From contig NZ_CP050265.1 of the NCBI RefSeq assembly GCF_011765465.1, forward strand, positions 434,001 through 498,000: a stretch of 64,000 nt of DNA, written 5' to 3'. This DNA comes from Erythrobacter sp. GTDB taxonomy: Bacteria > Pseudomonadota > Alphaproteobacteria > Sphingomonadales > Sphingomonadaceae. The notes under the pieces were generated by a model. That model was not told the origin of the DNA. It made no database searches and saw only the letters and a list, made by a program, of their open reading frames with translations. Position numbers and translations under genes: made by a program. Shown piece after piece: positions 63,365 to 64,000 of this stretch (its first letter is position 1; the number at the start of each line of letters is the position of its first letter).

Positions 63365-64000
63365 TTATTCGCTTCCCGTGCCCGTGGAGGCGCTTTCGGG
63401 CCCATAGGCCGCCGCCAGCACGCCGCGCAGCGCCTGCCAGTCATGCACGCCCTTGAGCAGGGCGCCGTCGAGCGCGAAGCTCGGCGTGCCGCGGATGCCC
63501 AGTTCGGCGCGGTCGGCATTGCTGTTGTCGACCAGCCGCTTGGCCGCCGCATCGTCCATCAGGCAGGCGTTGATTTCGGACAGGCTCATGCCCCGGTTCG
63601 CCAGCGTGTCGTCGAGATCGAGCGCGCGCGCCGCGCTGAGCCGCGCCTGCGCCGTTCCGCGCGCCCAGGCGGCCTGCTGGCTTTGCGGGGCATTGGCCGC
63701 GCGCGAAAGCCACTCGTCCTGCGTATAGAGGAACAGGCGGTGGCGGTCCTTGAAGCCTGCCGGATCGCCGCACTGGGCGAGCAGGGTCACGGTCATGTCG
63801 AGCCAGTTGCGGATCACCGGGCGCACTTCCACCCCGAGCTTGCCCGGCGCGACGAGGACGAGGTCCATCGAAGGGCCCGCCTGTTTCGCGAAATCGGCGC
63901 AATGGGGGCAGGTGTAGCTGATGAATTCGCTCAGCCGCGCCTCGGCATCGGGATTGCCGATGAGAAATCCGCGCTCGGTCCGCGCGATCTCGGCCTGCCA
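63365..64000 (-). CDS. DsbA-family thioredoxin-like protein, N-terminus outside the window
   Basis: 212 codons are present and the start lies beyond the right edge. The active site is CPHC (ISYTCPHCADFAKQAGP). The cis-proline loop is IRGTPSFALDGA, and the C-terminal helix ends GPESASTGTGSE. The GFLIGNPDAEARLSEF lead-in parallels GFVLGNPDAPIKLVEY in the neighbouring DsbA-like protein, so the two are related. The missing N-terminus presumably contains an export signal. Confidence 0.87.
   Translation of the reverse strand, partial: WQAEIARTERGFLIGNPDAEARLSEFISYTCPHCADFAKQAGPSMDLVLVAPGKLGVEVRPVIRNWLDMTVTLLAQCGDPAGFKDRHRLFLYTQDEWLSRAANAPQSQQAAWARGTAQARLSAARALDLDDTLANRGMSLSEINACLMDDAAAKRLVDNSNADRAELGIRGTPSFALDGALLKGVHDWQALRGVLAAAYGPESASTGTGSE

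Overview
This 64 kb window is a chromosomal segment of a GC-rich alphaproteobacterium, most likely Sphingomonadales, family Erythrobacteraceae (Erythrobacter-like). The evidence is the atpHAGDC cluster separated from the F0 genes, the conserved rpmF-plsX-fabH-ihfA-merR run, DUF2794 and DUF1153 (SciP-type) proteins, HdaA, EpsC-type CysE, CobT, and many short secreted proteins of sphingomonad character. Genes are dense, translational overlaps (ATGA, TGATG) are common, and I see no insertion sequence, prophage, CRISPR array, rRNA or tRNA. It reads as core genome with small lineage-specific insertions.

Layout. 0-4 kb: purM (cut by the left edge) diverges from a DUF2066-like protein, hdaA, cysE and a DUF2794 gene. 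4.2-11.8 kb: a CzcCBA/Cus-type heavy-metal RND efflux operon (outer membrane factor, pump, adaptor) diverges from a PhoP/PhoQ-like two-component pair, with inverted and direct repeats between them. 12-16.6 kb: a short-chain dehydrogenase, a phosphoglycolate phosphatase, glmU with a small HNH protein, a SOUL haem-binding protein and a SciP-like regulator with a CtrA-box-like sequence upstream. 16.8-25 kb: a prolyl oligopeptidase, then the F1 ATP synthase operon atpHAGDC. This operon carries two unexpected extra genes, a lipoprotein between atpG and atpD and a secreted protein overlapping the end of atpC. 25-31 kb: a TauD-type dioxygenase, two tandem secreted paralogues, a membrane trypsin-like protease, a secreted protein and a methylguanine-DNA methyltransferase.

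31-41 kb: DUF4142, overlapping CHAD and CYTH genes, a glutathione S-transferase that apparently starts at ATT, a secreted protein with an elaborate upstream region, an iron-sulfur photolyase behind priA, a DUF4197 protein and two tandem DUF2490 proteins. 41-52 kb: a transaldolase-family aldolase, cobT, a protein of unknown function, a nitroreductase, a DUF998 membrane protein, and cysS followed by a hydroxyacid dehydrogenase, an acetolactate-synthase-like ThDP enzyme and an aldehyde dehydrogenase. 52-56 kb: an S24/LexA-like regulator facing a pair of small unknown genes, with palindromic operators between them, then a GNAT acetyltransferase, a YcbL-type metallo-hydrolase and a MAPEG protein. 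56-64 kb: rpmF-plsX-fabH-ihfA-merR converge on smc, which follows two DsbA-family proteins, the second cut by the right edge.

I did not find a convincing undescribed multi-gene system. The items most worth a second look are the ATT-initiated transferase, the extra genes and duplicated atpC tail in the ATP synthase region, the operator that overlaps the ribosome binding site of the S24 regulator and recurs inside its gene, and the secreted paralogues with a TonB-box-like motif.
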